A program made the translations under genes and the position numbers. A model generated the notes under the pieces. The model was not told where the DNA came from. It did not search any database and saw only the letters and a program-made list of their open reading frames with translations. Shown piece by piece: positions 40,756 to 49,864 of a DNA stretch of 64,000 nucleotides (within the stretch, counting starts at the first letter, position 1; the number at the start of each line of letters is the position of its first letter). The DNA comes from a virus, in the IMG/VR virus record IMGVR_UViG_3300043446_003702, positions 84,329 to 148,328 of that record; one strand, 5' to 3'.

Positions 40756-43700
40756 ATGGCACAACAGATTATTGACATTGGTGCAGCAGCAAATGACGGC
40801 ACTGGTGAACCGTTACGCGATGCATTTAACGCTGTAAATGAAAATTTCACTGAGATTTATACCGCTGGCCCTGTTGGCAGCAATGTTGTCATCTCTGGAA
40901 ACACCATCACAGTAACTGGTACCAACAACAACCTGGTACTGCGAGCCAATGGAATTGGCAATATCCAAGCAAATAGTTCAATCATGCCCAGTATTGATGC
41001 TGTGTATGATATTGGCGCCCCAACTCAACGAGTTGACACAGTCTATGCTGCCTATTTTGTAGGCAATGGTTCGGGCATTACCGGCATTACAACTGCTGGT
41101 ACCAGCATTGATTGGGGAACTAGCAATGTTAAAATTGTAAGTTCAGGTGGCAATGTCACAGTAAGTGTGGGCGGCACCAGCAATGTTGCTGTGTTTGGTG
41201 CAACTTCTTCAAATATACGAGCCAATTTGGCTGTGGGCAATCTTTCAACTGCGGGACAAATTTCCGCTACCAGTAATATCACAGGTGGCAACATCACAAC
41301 TGTGGGCTCGATCAGTGCCACAGGCAATGTTACAGGCAACTATATTTTTGGTAATGGTGCGCTGCTAACTGGTATCATTACCACAGTGGCCAATATCAAC
41401 AACGGCAACAGCAATGTAAGTATTTTAAATGCTGGCAGCAATGTCATAGTCAGCGTAAATGGCGTGTCAAACACAGTGGTGTTTGGACCAAGTGCCACAA
41501 CATTCTCAGGCAACATTGTTCCTGCAGCCAATAATGTATCCACACTGGGTACCAGTACACAACGATTTAAAAATATCTACCTGAGCGGCAACACAATCAC
41601 GCTTGGTGAGTCAACACTCACTGCTAATGCCGATGCCATAGTGTTGACCAATCCTGTTGGTGGTAGTTTTGTGGTACAAGGCACCAGTCAAAGTGACAGC
41701 ACTGCCATTACCAATGGCACCAGTAGAATGGCCATTCCTGTAGCCAATGCCAATGTGCAGATCAATGTAGGTGGAATTGCCAATGTGTTTGTGGTATCTA
41801 GCACTGGCATTCAAAGTGCTGGTAATATTCGGGCCAATAGTCAAATCAGTGCCGTTGGTAATATCATAACTGATGGATTCTTTGTGGGAACATTTGTTGG
41901 CAATGTCACTGGTAATATCAGTGTGCCAGGTGTCAACACACAAATACTTTACAATAACTTTGGCAATGCTGGTGCCAGTGCTGGATTTCGATTCAACAGT
42001 GTTGGTAATGTTCTCACACTCACTGGCAATGCTCAAGTTGGCAATGTCATAGCTACAGGCAATGTTTCTGGTGGATACATCTTAGGCAATGGCGCATTAC
42101 TCACCGGTATAGCTTCCAGTTACAGCAATGCCAATGTGGCAGTGTATTTGGCCAGCGGCACCAACACATCAAACATCATCACTACAGGCAACATTGCAGG
42201 CGGTAATTTATCTTTAACAGGTGCATTTGGTGCTGGTTCATTGAGCTCGTCAGGTAATGTCACTGGTGGGAATTTGCGCACTCTAGGTATTGTAAGTTCA
42301 GCAGGCAATATTGTCACTGATGGTTACTTTGTTGGTACTTTTGCAGGCAACATCACAGGTAATTTAACTGTACCGGGGTCAAACACACAGATCATTTATA
42401 ACAATGCTGGCAATGCTGGTGCCAGTGCTGGATTGAGATTTGACACAGCAGGTCCCAACTTGCTCACAGTCAATGGCAATATACAAACCATTGGCTTGTT
42501 GGCATCTGGCAATGTCTCAGCAGCCGGCAACATATTAGCAAACAATGTGGTCATAACTGGCCTGGTTAGTGCAGCAGGCAGCATATCAGCCACAGGCAAT
42601 GTCACCGGTGACAACATCAATACTGCTGGTCAAGTTGTGGCTACTGATACCATCGCTGGTGGTAATCTACTCACAGGTGGATTGATTTCGTCCACAGGTT
42701 CTATAACATCGGCAGCCAACATTACAGGTGCCAATGTCATTACTGCTGGGTCAGTCAGCGCCGGTGGTGATGTTAGTTTGGTAGGCAATGTGGATGGTGG
42801 AAATATTCGCGCAGTTGGTGTGGTCTCTGCAACTGGCAATGTCACCGGCAACAACATCAATGCTGTGGGATTGAGTCTCAGTGGCAATGTAATATCAGCA
42901 TTGAACAGCACAGCCGCTGTCAATACCACGGCCAACATCACAGGTGGTAATGTAAATGCAACAATCAATGTCAACGCCACAGGGGATATCAGCGCCACAG
43001 GCAATGTCACTGGTGCAAATCTCATTGGTACTTTAGCAACGGCTACACAACCAAATATCACTTCAGTTGGTACGTTAAGCAGCCTTTCAGTAACAGCCAA
43101 TGTTAATGGCGGGAACTTACGCACTACTGGTTCAATTAGTGCCACAGGCAATATCACTGGTGGCACTATCAATACCACATTAGTCAGCGCCACTGGCAAT
43201 GTATTGGCCAGTGTATTGAGCGCATCAGGAAATGTCACTGGTGGTAATTTAAATACAGCAGGTGCAGTAGTTGCAACTGGTAACGTAAACACTCTGGCCA
43301 ATGTCAACGGTGTCAACTTGGCCGCATCTGGATTGATCACAGCAGTAGGCAACATCTCTGGTGGCAACTTGATCACTGCCGGTGCAATAAGTGCTGCCAG
43401 TGTGAGTTCTTCGGGCAATATCACCGGCGGAAACATACTTGGCGGGGCAAATGTCAATGCAACCACACACACCGGTACCACAGTTTCAGTGACTGGCAAT
43501 ATCACTGGTGGTAATCTAAATGCTGCAGGATTGAGTTTGAGCAGCAACGTGGTTTCTGCTGTAAACGTTTCTGGCAATATTGCGGGCAGCAATGTCACTA
43601 CTCCGGGACTGATATCTGCAACTGGTAATATCACTGGCGGCAACATCATTTCTGTAGCAGCTATCAGTGCAGCCACTGTGACCACAACAGGCAATGCCAT

Positions 43701-45918
43701 TGTTGGTGGTGATTTAATTGTCAATGGAAATCTTAGTTACAACAACGTAACCAGTTTCAATGTTGAAGATCCAATCATCGGTTTGGGGCGCGGTGCCAAC
43801 AATACACCTTTGGTCAGCAACGATGGCAAAGATCGTGGTGAACAACTTTATTATTATGCAGCCAGCGAAAAATCTGCGTTTGTTGGCTACCAAAATAGCT
43901 CAGGTAACATCATTGCAGCCACAGATGTTAGTATTGCCAATGAAATAGTCACAGTCAACACTTATGGCACATTTGTAGTAGGCACCTTGGCAGGTACAGC
44001 AGTTTCAGTAACTGGTAATGTCACTGGCGGTAATATCAACACTGGGGGTGCAGTGTCAGCCACCGGTAATGTAACAGGTGGCAACATCAACACAGGGGCA
44101 CAAGTAGTGGCCACTGGCAATATAACTGGCAGTAATTTAAATGCTGCTGGATTGAGCCTAAGTTCAAATGTTGTGTCAGCATTCAATGTTACGAGCAATA
44201 TTGCTGGCGGCAATATCAAAACCCCTGGAATAATTTCTGCAGCAGGTAATATCACCGGCAACTACTTCATTGGCAACGGATCACAGCTGACTGGTGTCAT
44301 TGCTACTGGTATTGGTATACTGTCTAGTTTGAGTGTAACTGGCAATATCATCACTGGCAATTTGAGTTCTTTGGGTGCTGTCAGCGCAACCAGCAACATT
44401 GTTGGTGGCAATATCACTACGCCTGGACTGATATCTGCAACTGGCAATGTTACTGGTGGCAATATCATTTCTGTAGCGGTAGTCAGTGCCGCATCAGTGA
44501 GCACAACAGGCAATGTCACTGGAGGTAACCTTGTAACTGCTGGTGCCATAAGCGCCGCTTCAATTTCGGCAAGTGGCAACATCACCGGTGGTAATGTCTT
44601 GGGCGGTGCCAATGTCAATGCCACAACTCATACAGGTACCACAGTGTCAGTAACCGGTAATATCACCGGTGGTAATGTTTTGGGCGGTGCCAATGTCAAT
44701 GCCACAACTCATACAGGTACCACAGTGTCAGTAACCGGTAATATCACCGGTGGTAACATTGTAACTGCTGCTGCTGTGAGTGCTGCTTCGGTGTCGGCAT
44801 CGGGCAATGTCACAGGTGGCAATTTGGTCACTGGTGGAATTATCACAGCCACAGGCAACATTGTATCAGGTTCACTAATTTCAGCAGCGGGCAATGTGTC
44901 AGCCGCAGGCAATGTTTTTGCTCAATATGTTTTTGGTAATCTAGTCGGAAGTATAACTTTATCCAGTTCGGCCAACAGTCAGGTATTGTTTGATCAAAAT
45001 GGTGTCATTGCTGGTGACTCTGGATTGGTATTTGATTATGCAGCCAACGCACTCACAGTAGGCGGAGCCATAGTAACCACAAACGGTGGCGACCTGACTG
45101 TGGCTGGTTCAGCCACAGTTATTGGCAATATCTCAAGCACCATTGGTAATATTGGCGGCGGCAACATCCTGGCTACAACTTTGCTCAGTTCAGGCGGCAA
45201 CATCATAGGTGCCAACATTAACACAGCTGGTCTAATCAGTGCTACCGGTAACATAACTGGTGGTAATATCAGATCAGGCGGGTCGGCCAGCATCAGCGGC
45301 AACGTTATCAGTGGTAACTTGACCACAGGCGGTGTAGTAACAGCAACAGGTAATGTCACAGGTGGCAACATCAACACAGCAGGATTGGCCAGCGTTAGTG
45401 GTAATGTCATAGGTGGTAATTTAAGCACAGCCGGATTGATCACATCCACCGGTAATGTCACAGGTGGCAACATCAACACAGGGGCACAAGTAGTGGCCAC
45501 TGGCAATATAACCGGCGGCAACATACTCACTGCTGGTGTAATCTCGGCCACCGGCAACATCACCGGCGGCAACTTGAGTGGCACCAGCATTGTGGGCACA
45601 TTGACCACAGCGGCTCAAAACAACATCACTTCAGTGGGTACACTGAGCAGTTTGAGTGTAACGGGCAATGTAGATGGTGGCAATCTGCGCACCGCTGGCC
45701 TGATCAGTGTCACCGGCAATGTCACCGGCGGCAATTTGAACGCTGTGGGATTGAGTCTCAGTGGCAACGTGCTCAGCGCAATCAACATGACAGCAAATAT
45801 AACAACCACAGCCAACATCAGTGCCAACAATATCAACGCTACAACCGCGATAAATATCAACAACGCCAGGGTAGCAACCATAGATGACGCGGCTGCATTG
45901 GCAATAGCATTAGGATAA
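40756..45918 (+). CDS. Giant repetitive tail fibre protein 2
   Basis: A protein of 1720 residues, the largest gene here. The N-terminus IDIGAAANDGTGEPLRDAFN and VNENFTEIY is a conserved start of phage tail fibres. The bulk consists of dozens of short units (T-G-N-I-T-G-G-N followed by 6-10 variable residues such as LITAGAISAASVS). Non-repeat islands lie near 330-400 and near 985-1080, the latter with FNVEDPIIGLGRGANN, a block also found in the third fibre as TDPFIFLAQNNPG. A tandem 81-base duplication lies at 44587-44748. The end, ATIDDAAALAIALG, is short with no obvious receptor domain. AGAGGA precedes the ATG. Confidence 0.85.
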   Translation: MAQQIIDIGAAANDGTGEPLRDAFNAVNENFTEIYTAGPVGSNVVISGNTITVTGTNNNLVLRANGIGNIQANSSIMPSIDAVYDIGAPTQRVDTVYAAYFVGNGSGITGITTAGTSIDWGTSNVKIVSSGGNVTVSVGGTSNVAVFGATSSNIRANLAVGNLSTAGQISATSNITGGNITTVGSISATGNVTGNYIFGNGALLTGIITTVANINNGNSNVSILNAGSNVIVSVNGVSNTVVFGPSATTFSGNIVPAANNVSTLGTSTQRFKNIYLSGNTITLGESTLTANADAIVLTNPVGGSFVVQGTSQSDSTAITNGTSRMAIPVANANVQINVGGIANVFVVSSTGIQSAGNIRANSQISAVGNIITDGFFVGTFVGNVTGNISVPGVNTQILYNNFGNAGASAGFRFNSVGNVLTLTGNAQVGNVIATGNVSGGYILGNGALLTGIASSYSNANVAVYLASGTNTSNIITTGNIAGGNLSLTGAFGAGSLSSSGNVTGGNLRTLGIVSSAGNIVTDGYFVGTFAGNITGNLTVPGSNTQIIYNNAGNAGASAGLRFDTAGPNLLTVNGNIQTIGLLASGNVSAAGNILANNVVITGLVSAAGSISATGNVTGDNINTAGQVVATDTIAGGNLLTGGLISSTGSITSAANITGANVITAGSVSAGGDVSLVGNVDGGNIRAVGVVSATGNVTGNNINAVGLSLSGNVISALNSTAAVNTTANITGGNVNATINVNATGDISATGNVTGANLIGTLATATQPNITSVGTLSSLSVTANVNGGNLRTTGSISATGNITGGTINTTLVSATGNVLASVLSASGNVTGGNLNTAGAVVATGNVNTLANVNGVNLAASGLITAVGNISGGNLITAGAISAASVSSSGNITGGNILGGANVNATTHTGTTVSVTGNITGGNLNAAGLSLSSNVVSAVNVSGNIAGSNVTTPGLISATGNITGGNIISVAAISAATVTTTGNAIVGGDLIVNGNLSYNNVTSFNVEDPIIGLGRGANNTPLVSNDGKDRGEQLYYYAASEKSAFVGYQNSSGNIIAATDVSIANEIVTVNTYGTFVVGTLAGTAVSVTGNVTGGNINTGGAVSATGNVTGGNINTGAQVVATGNITGSNLNAAGLSLSSNVVSAFNVTSNIAGGNIKTPGIISAAGNITGNYFIGNGSQLTGVIATGIGILSSLSVTGNIITGNLSSLGAVSATSNIVGGNITTPGLISATGNVTGGNIISVAVVSAASVSTTGNVTGGNLVTAGAISAASISASGNITGGNVLGGANVNATTHTGTTVSVTGNITGGNVLGGANVNATTHTGTTVSVTGNITGGNIVTAAAVSAASVSASGNVTGGNLVTGGIITATGNIVSGSLISAAGNVSAAGNVFAQYVFGNLVGSITLSSSANSQVLFDQNGVIAGDSGLVFDYAANALTVGGAIVTTNGGDLTVAGSATVIGNISSTIGNIGGGNILATTLLSSGGNIIGANINTAGLISATGNITGGNIRSGGSASISGNVISGNLTTGGVVTATGNVTGGNINTAGLASVSGNVIGGNLSTAGLITSTGNVTGGNINTGAQVVATGNITGGNILTAGVISATGNITGGNLSGTSIVGTLTTAAQNNITSVGTLSSLSVTGNVDGGNLRTAGLISVTGNVTGGNLNAVGLSLSGNVLSAINMTANITTTANISANNINATTAININNARVATIDDAAALAIALG
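44587..44748 (+). repeat. Near-perfect tandem duplication of 81 bases
   Basis: Two adjacent 81-base copies (44587-44667 and 44668-44748) differ by a single base that I can see (C in GTCTTG versus T in GTTTTG). Each encodes 27 residues (GGNVLGGANVNATTHTG, then TTVSVTGNIT). A diverged relative lies near 43430-43510, and related units occur in the third fibre near 48770-48930. The near identity indicates recent expansion. Confidence 0.9.
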
Positions 45919-45921
45919 CAA

Positions 45922-46254
45922 ATGGCAAATACCTTTACACGAAAAACTTCACAAAACATTGGCGCAACAGCTGATCAAATTGGGTCATATACAGTACCAG
46001 CAGCCACAACAACTATTGTGATTGGCTTGGTTTGTACCAATACAACAGGCAGTGCCATAACAGCCAACGTGTACCTGGCCAACGCAACAGCCAACACTTA
46101 CATAGTGGCCAATGCACCCATAAGTTCTGGCGCATCGCTGATTCCTGTGGGGGGTGATCAAAAGATAGTAATGATTACTGGGGACAAAATGTATGTGCAA
46201 AGCAGTGCCGCATCCAGCATTGATACAGTAATGAGCATAATGGAAATCACTTAA
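45922..46254 (+). CDS. Small beta-rich appendage protein between fibre genes
   Basis: A protein of 110 residues: MANTFTRKTSQNIG, then IGSYTVPAATTTIVIGLVCTN, VYLANATANTYIVANAP, and GGDQKIVMITGDKMYVQSS. The strand pattern is that of a single jelly-roll-like beta domain with no repeats. It starts three bases after fibre 2 and its stop overlaps the start of fibre 3 (TAATG). Proteins of this size between fibres may be fibre hinge, connector or chaperone proteins; I do not know this one. Confidence 0.72.
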   Translation: MANTFTRKTSQNIGATADQIGSYTVPAATTTIVIGLVCTNTTGSAITANVYLANATANTYIVANAPISSGASLIPVGGDQKIVMITGDKMYVQSSAASSIDTVMSIMEIT

Positions 46255-49200
46255 TGTCATATCTAGGTCTTCAACCCAATACACCACTGCTGAATACCAG
46301 CACTCAATTTTTGAGTGGCAACGCAGTAGCAACCCAATTTACCCTGAGTAGATCAGTTGCCAGCGCCAGTGACATTGACGTCATGATCGGCAGCACGTTG
46401 AAGATTCCATTTACCGATTACACAGCTGGCAATGTCTCATTGCAATTTACCACACCACCAGCCGCTGGCAGCAACAACATCGCAGTCACATATCGAGCAG
46501 GGGCTCTAAATAGCCTTGATCTCACAGCATCAGTGTTCAATGCTGGCACAGCAGCAGCACCCAGTGTGGTAAGCCTAGCAGCCAACAACACTGGTTTATA
46601 CTGGGCCAATGCCAGTTCAATGAGTGTGACAGTGAGTGGCGCGGATCGTGTGACATTCAATGCCAATGCAACTTCAGTCAGCAATGTCACAGGTGCTGTG
46701 GTTGTATACGGCGGGGCTGGCATTGGCGGCAATATCACAGTGAGTGGAACAGCTAACATAACAGACACTACCGAAAGCAGTAGTATCACCACTGGCAGTT
46801 TTAAAACAGCAGGTGGCGCTGGCATTGTGGGCAACTTAAATGTGGGCGGAGACATCACTTGCGTAGGTGACTTTACTGTAAATGGAACATTTACCACCAC
46901 AGGGACAGACAGTTTGGCTGTTACTGATCCATTTATTTTCTTGGCACAAAATAATCCTGGCGATACCTATGATTCTGGAGTAATCTCACAGTATTTTGAT
47001 GGCGCCAACACTCGTTACACCGGCTATTTCCGCGACGTCACAGACGCAAAATATAAGTTGTTCACCAACTTGTTGACAGCGCCTACCACAACAGTTGACA
47101 CTACAGATCCCAGTTTTCAGTACACTGACTTGCAATTAGCCAATGTAAGTGCCACGGGCAATGTATCAGGTACATACTTTATTGGCAATGGCAGTCAACT
47201 CACAGGCATTGCCGGCCTTAGCAGCAGCAACATTTTTCTCGGCAACACATCAGTTGTAATTCCTGCCACCAACGGCAATGTCAATGCTGTAATCAACAGT
47301 GTGCAAATAGCCAACATTTGGTCAGGCGGAATCAGCGTAGTTGGCGCAGTGGCAGCCAGCACCACAGTGAGTGCTACTGGCAATATCACAGGTGGTAACC
47401 TACTTACTGGCGGGCTAATAAGTGCCACAGGCAACGTAACATCAGCAGCAAATGTGTCTGCCGCCAATGTAGTCACTGGAGGATTACTCACAGCCACTGG
47501 TAATGTCACAGGCGGTAATGTCAACACAGCAGGTGTAGTATCTGCAGGTGGCAATGTAAACGGTGGCAATGTTCGAACTGTTGGATTGATGTCAGCCACA
47601 GGCGATGTTTACGGCAACAATCTAATTGCTACTGCAAATATCAACGCCAGCTTAGATGTCAGCGCCACAGCCAATGTAGTTGGTGGAAACATATTGACTG
47701 GTGGAATGGTGTCTGCAACTGGCAACATCACAGGCGGCAATATTATTGGCACGCTGGTAAGCACTACACTGTCTGTCTCAGGGAACATCACCGGCGGTAA
47801 CATTATTGGTACAACAACAATAACAACAGCTGGAAATGTCACAGGTGGAAATTTAATTACCGCTAATTTAATACAAGGTGCTACACTAAGTGCCACAGGC
47901 GCTGTTACCTTCTCAGGCACAACTCAAAACATCAATCTTGGAAGCAGTCAAACCACTGGCAACGTGGTTATTGGTGCAGCCAGCCAAACTGGGTTTATTC
48001 AAATTGGTCAATCAACCGCCAGTCAAACGGTCAATATTGCCAATGGTGTCACAGGCACAGGCAACACCAAAGCTGTAAACATTGGCACTGGTGGAACAGC
48101 AGGTTCTACAACGACCATTGCCATTGGACCAGTCACAGCCACTACAGCCTCTGCCACAGCTACATTTAACTCAGCAACCTTGGTATCTATTGCCAACACT
48201 GGAGCATCAGCACTGAGTGTAGCCGGCAATGTTACGGGTGCAAATATCAACACTGGTGGAGCAATGTCGGCAACCGGCAGCATCACTGGCGGCAATTTGT
48301 TATTTGGATCAGGTCAGGTGTCTGGCACTGGCAATATCACAGGCGGAAATGTTTTGTATGGTGCAGGCATTGTGAGTGGTACCGGCAGTGTATTGGGCAG
48401 TGTTGTCAGCGCCAGCGGCAATGTCACTGGTGGCAATTTGTTATTTGGATCAGGTCAAGTATCCGGAACCGGCAATATATCAGGCGGCAATATACTCTCT
48501 GCTGGCATTGTAAGTGCAGTGGGCAATATCACTGCCAACGGTGTATCAAACATATCTGGCGGCAACATTATTGGCACACATGTGGGCAATGTGACTGGTG
48601 CTACCACAATATCAGCATCAGGCAACATCACTGGCGGTAATTTGAATGCTGCCGGTTTGAGTCTAAGTTCTAACGTGGTTTCGGCCTTGGCCACCACGGC
48701 CAATATCACAGGATCAAATATCATAGCCACAGCAGCCATGAGTGCTGCCAGCGTCAGTGCGTCGGGCAACATCACTGGGGGCAATGTGTTTGGTGGTGCC
48801 AATGTCAATGCCACAAGTTTAACTGGTACCACTGTGTCAGTGTCAGGCAACATCACTGGGGGCAATGTGTTGGGTGGTGCCAATGTCAATGCCACTACTC
48901 ATACTGGCGCCACTGTGTCAGTGTCAGGCAATATTAATGCGGCAAACGTAATTGTTAGTGGAACAGCCGCAGCAGGATCGGCTGTGTTGATTGTATCGGG
49001 CAACATTCAAACCACCGCAGCCAACAACACAGCCAACATTGGCAACGTTACAAATTACTTCAACACTGTGCACGCCAAAGCCACCACAGCACAGTACGCT
49101 GACTTGGCAGAATGGTATGAAGCAGATGCTGATTACAAACCAGGCACTGTGTTGATTTTTGGAGGTGATCGAGAAGTCACTGTGGCCACCCATGTGGCTG

Positions 49201-49469
49201 ATCAGCGAGTGGCCGGGGTGGTCAGTACCAATCCTGCACACATTATGAATTCGGGACTCAAAGCACAGCACGTTGCGGCAGTGGCTTTGACAGGTCGCGT
49301 TCCTACCGAAGTTGTGGGATCAGTAACCAAAGGCGATATGATGGTGTCAGCCGGCGGCGGTCGTGCCATGGCTTGTGCAGAACCACGAATTGGCACAGTG
49401 ATTGGCAAAGCCTTGCAGGATCATCCAGGTGGGACTGGCATAATTGAAATTGTTGTGGGAAGATTATAA
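46254..49469 (+). CDS. Repetitive tail fibre protein 3 with conserved C-terminal domain
   Basis: A protein of 1071 residues. N-terminal MSYLGLQPNTPLLNTSTQF and TQFTLSRSVASASDIDVMIG is a fibre attachment domain shared in form with the next gene. Repeats of the T-G-N-I-T-G-G-N type fill about 290-915, with an island near 200-290 (TDPFIFLAQNNPGDTYDSG). The last 150 residues (YADLAEWYEADADYKPGTVL, VADQRVAGVVSTNPAHIMN, GDMMVSAGGGRAMACAEP, IGTVIGKAL) form a conserved C-terminal domain seen in several T4-like fibres, which resembles intramolecular chaperone or self-cleaving ends. Cleavage is not proven. The start overlaps the upstream stop. Confidence 0.86.
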   Translation: MSYLGLQPNTPLLNTSTQFLSGNAVATQFTLSRSVASASDIDVMIGSTLKIPFTDYTAGNVSLQFTTPPAAGSNNIAVTYRAGALNSLDLTASVFNAGTAAAPSVVSLAANNTGLYWANASSMSVTVSGADRVTFNANATSVSNVTGAVVVYGGAGIGGNITVSGTANITDTTESSSITTGSFKTAGGAGIVGNLNVGGDITCVGDFTVNGTFTTTGTDSLAVTDPFIFLAQNNPGDTYDSGVISQYFDGANTRYTGYFRDVTDAKYKLFTNLLTAPTTTVDTTDPSFQYTDLQLANVSATGNVSGTYFIGNGSQLTGIAGLSSSNIFLGNTSVVIPATNGNVNAVINSVQIANIWSGGISVVGAVAASTTVSATGNITGGNLLTGGLISATGNVTSAANVSAANVVTGGLLTATGNVTGGNVNTAGVVSAGGNVNGGNVRTVGLMSATGDVYGNNLIATANINASLDVSATANVVGGNILTGGMVSATGNITGGNIIGTLVSTTLSVSGNITGGNIIGTTTITTAGNVTGGNLITANLIQGATLSATGAVTFSGTTQNINLGSSQTTGNVVIGAASQTGFIQIGQSTASQTVNIANGVTGTGNTKAVNIGTGGTAGSTTTIAIGPVTATTASATATFNSATLVSIANTGASALSVAGNVTGANINTGGAMSATGSITGGNLLFGSGQVSGTGNITGGNVLYGAGIVSGTGSVLGSVVSASGNVTGGNLLFGSGQVSGTGNISGGNILSAGIVSAVGNITANGVSNISGGNIIGTHVGNVTGATTISASGNITGGNLNAAGLSLSSNVVSALATTANITGSNIIATAAMSAASVSASGNITGGNVFGGANVNATSLTGTTVSVSGNITGGNVLGGANVNATTHTGATVSVSGNINAANVIVSGTAAAGSAVLIVSGNIQTTAANNTANIGNVTNYFNTVHAKATTAQYADLAEWYEADADYKPGTVLIFGGDREVTVATHVADQRVAGVVSTNPAHIMNSGLKAQHVAAVALTGRVPTEVVGSVTKGDMMVSAGGGRAMACAEPRIGTVIGKALQDHPGGTGIIEIVVGRL

Positions 49470-49861
49470 TGAGTTATTTAGGCAATTCACCGCAGATCGG
49501 GCAGTACCGTAAAATGGACAATCTCACCTTCAATGGGGTGACACAAACTTTTGCTATCACTATCAGTGGGGTGCCGTTTAACCCGCCTACTTCCTATGCC
49601 ATGATGGTGAGTTTGAACAACGTAATTCTCAATCCTGGGGTTGATTTTTCTATCTCTGGCAGCACTATTAGTTTTGCTTCGCCACCAGCAGCATTGACAC
49701 CTTTCTTTGGCTTGTTGTTCGGAGACACACTATATACAGGCACACCCAGCGATGCCACAGTTACCAACAGTAAAATTGCAGCAGGCACAATCAATTACGA
49801 CCGGTTCAGCACCAACACGCAGGCAACATTGACTGCGAATCAAATCATATTTGGAGTTTAA
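49469..49861 (+). CDS. Small fibre-associated protein with the same N-terminal domain as fibre 3
   Basis: A protein of 130 residues starting MSYLGNSPQIGQYRKMDNL, coupled by TAATG to fibre 3. The pattern TFAITISGVPFNPPTSYAMMV, VSLNNVILNPGVDFSISG and PAALTPFFGLLFGD is the fibre N-terminal domain (compare fibre 3 residues 25-75) without the shaft. It looks like a stand-alone or truncated fibre base, possibly an adaptor for the 1318-residue protein that follows four bases later. Confidence 0.76.
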   Translation: MSYLGNSPQIGQYRKMDNLTFNGVTQTFAITISGVPFNPPTSYAMMVSLNNVILNPGVDFSISGSTISFASPPAALTPFFGLLFGDTLYTGTPSDATVTNSKIAAGTINYDRFSTNTQATLTANQIIFGV

Positions 49862-49864
49862 TAA

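Noticed and set aside
42630-43724. Long antisense open frame (364 residues) in the giant fibre gene, with others near 45036-45608 and 48455-48895
   Set aside because: The sense repeats (ACTGGCAATATCACTGGTGG type) lack stop triplets on the opposite strand, so long antisense frames arise by composition. They are Pro/Val/Leu-rich mirror images of the repeat and have no ribosome binding site.
45845-45860. GATAAATA inside the end of fibre 2 as a late promoter
   Set aside because: It lies about 70 bases upstream of the next ATG within repeat-type coding sequence and differs from the placement of the other late boxes; chance match more likely.
39233-49469. CRISPR array or diversity-generating element in the repeat region
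   Set aside because: Repeats are in-frame coding units without constant spacer lengths, and no reverse transcriptase, cas gene or template repeat was seen.
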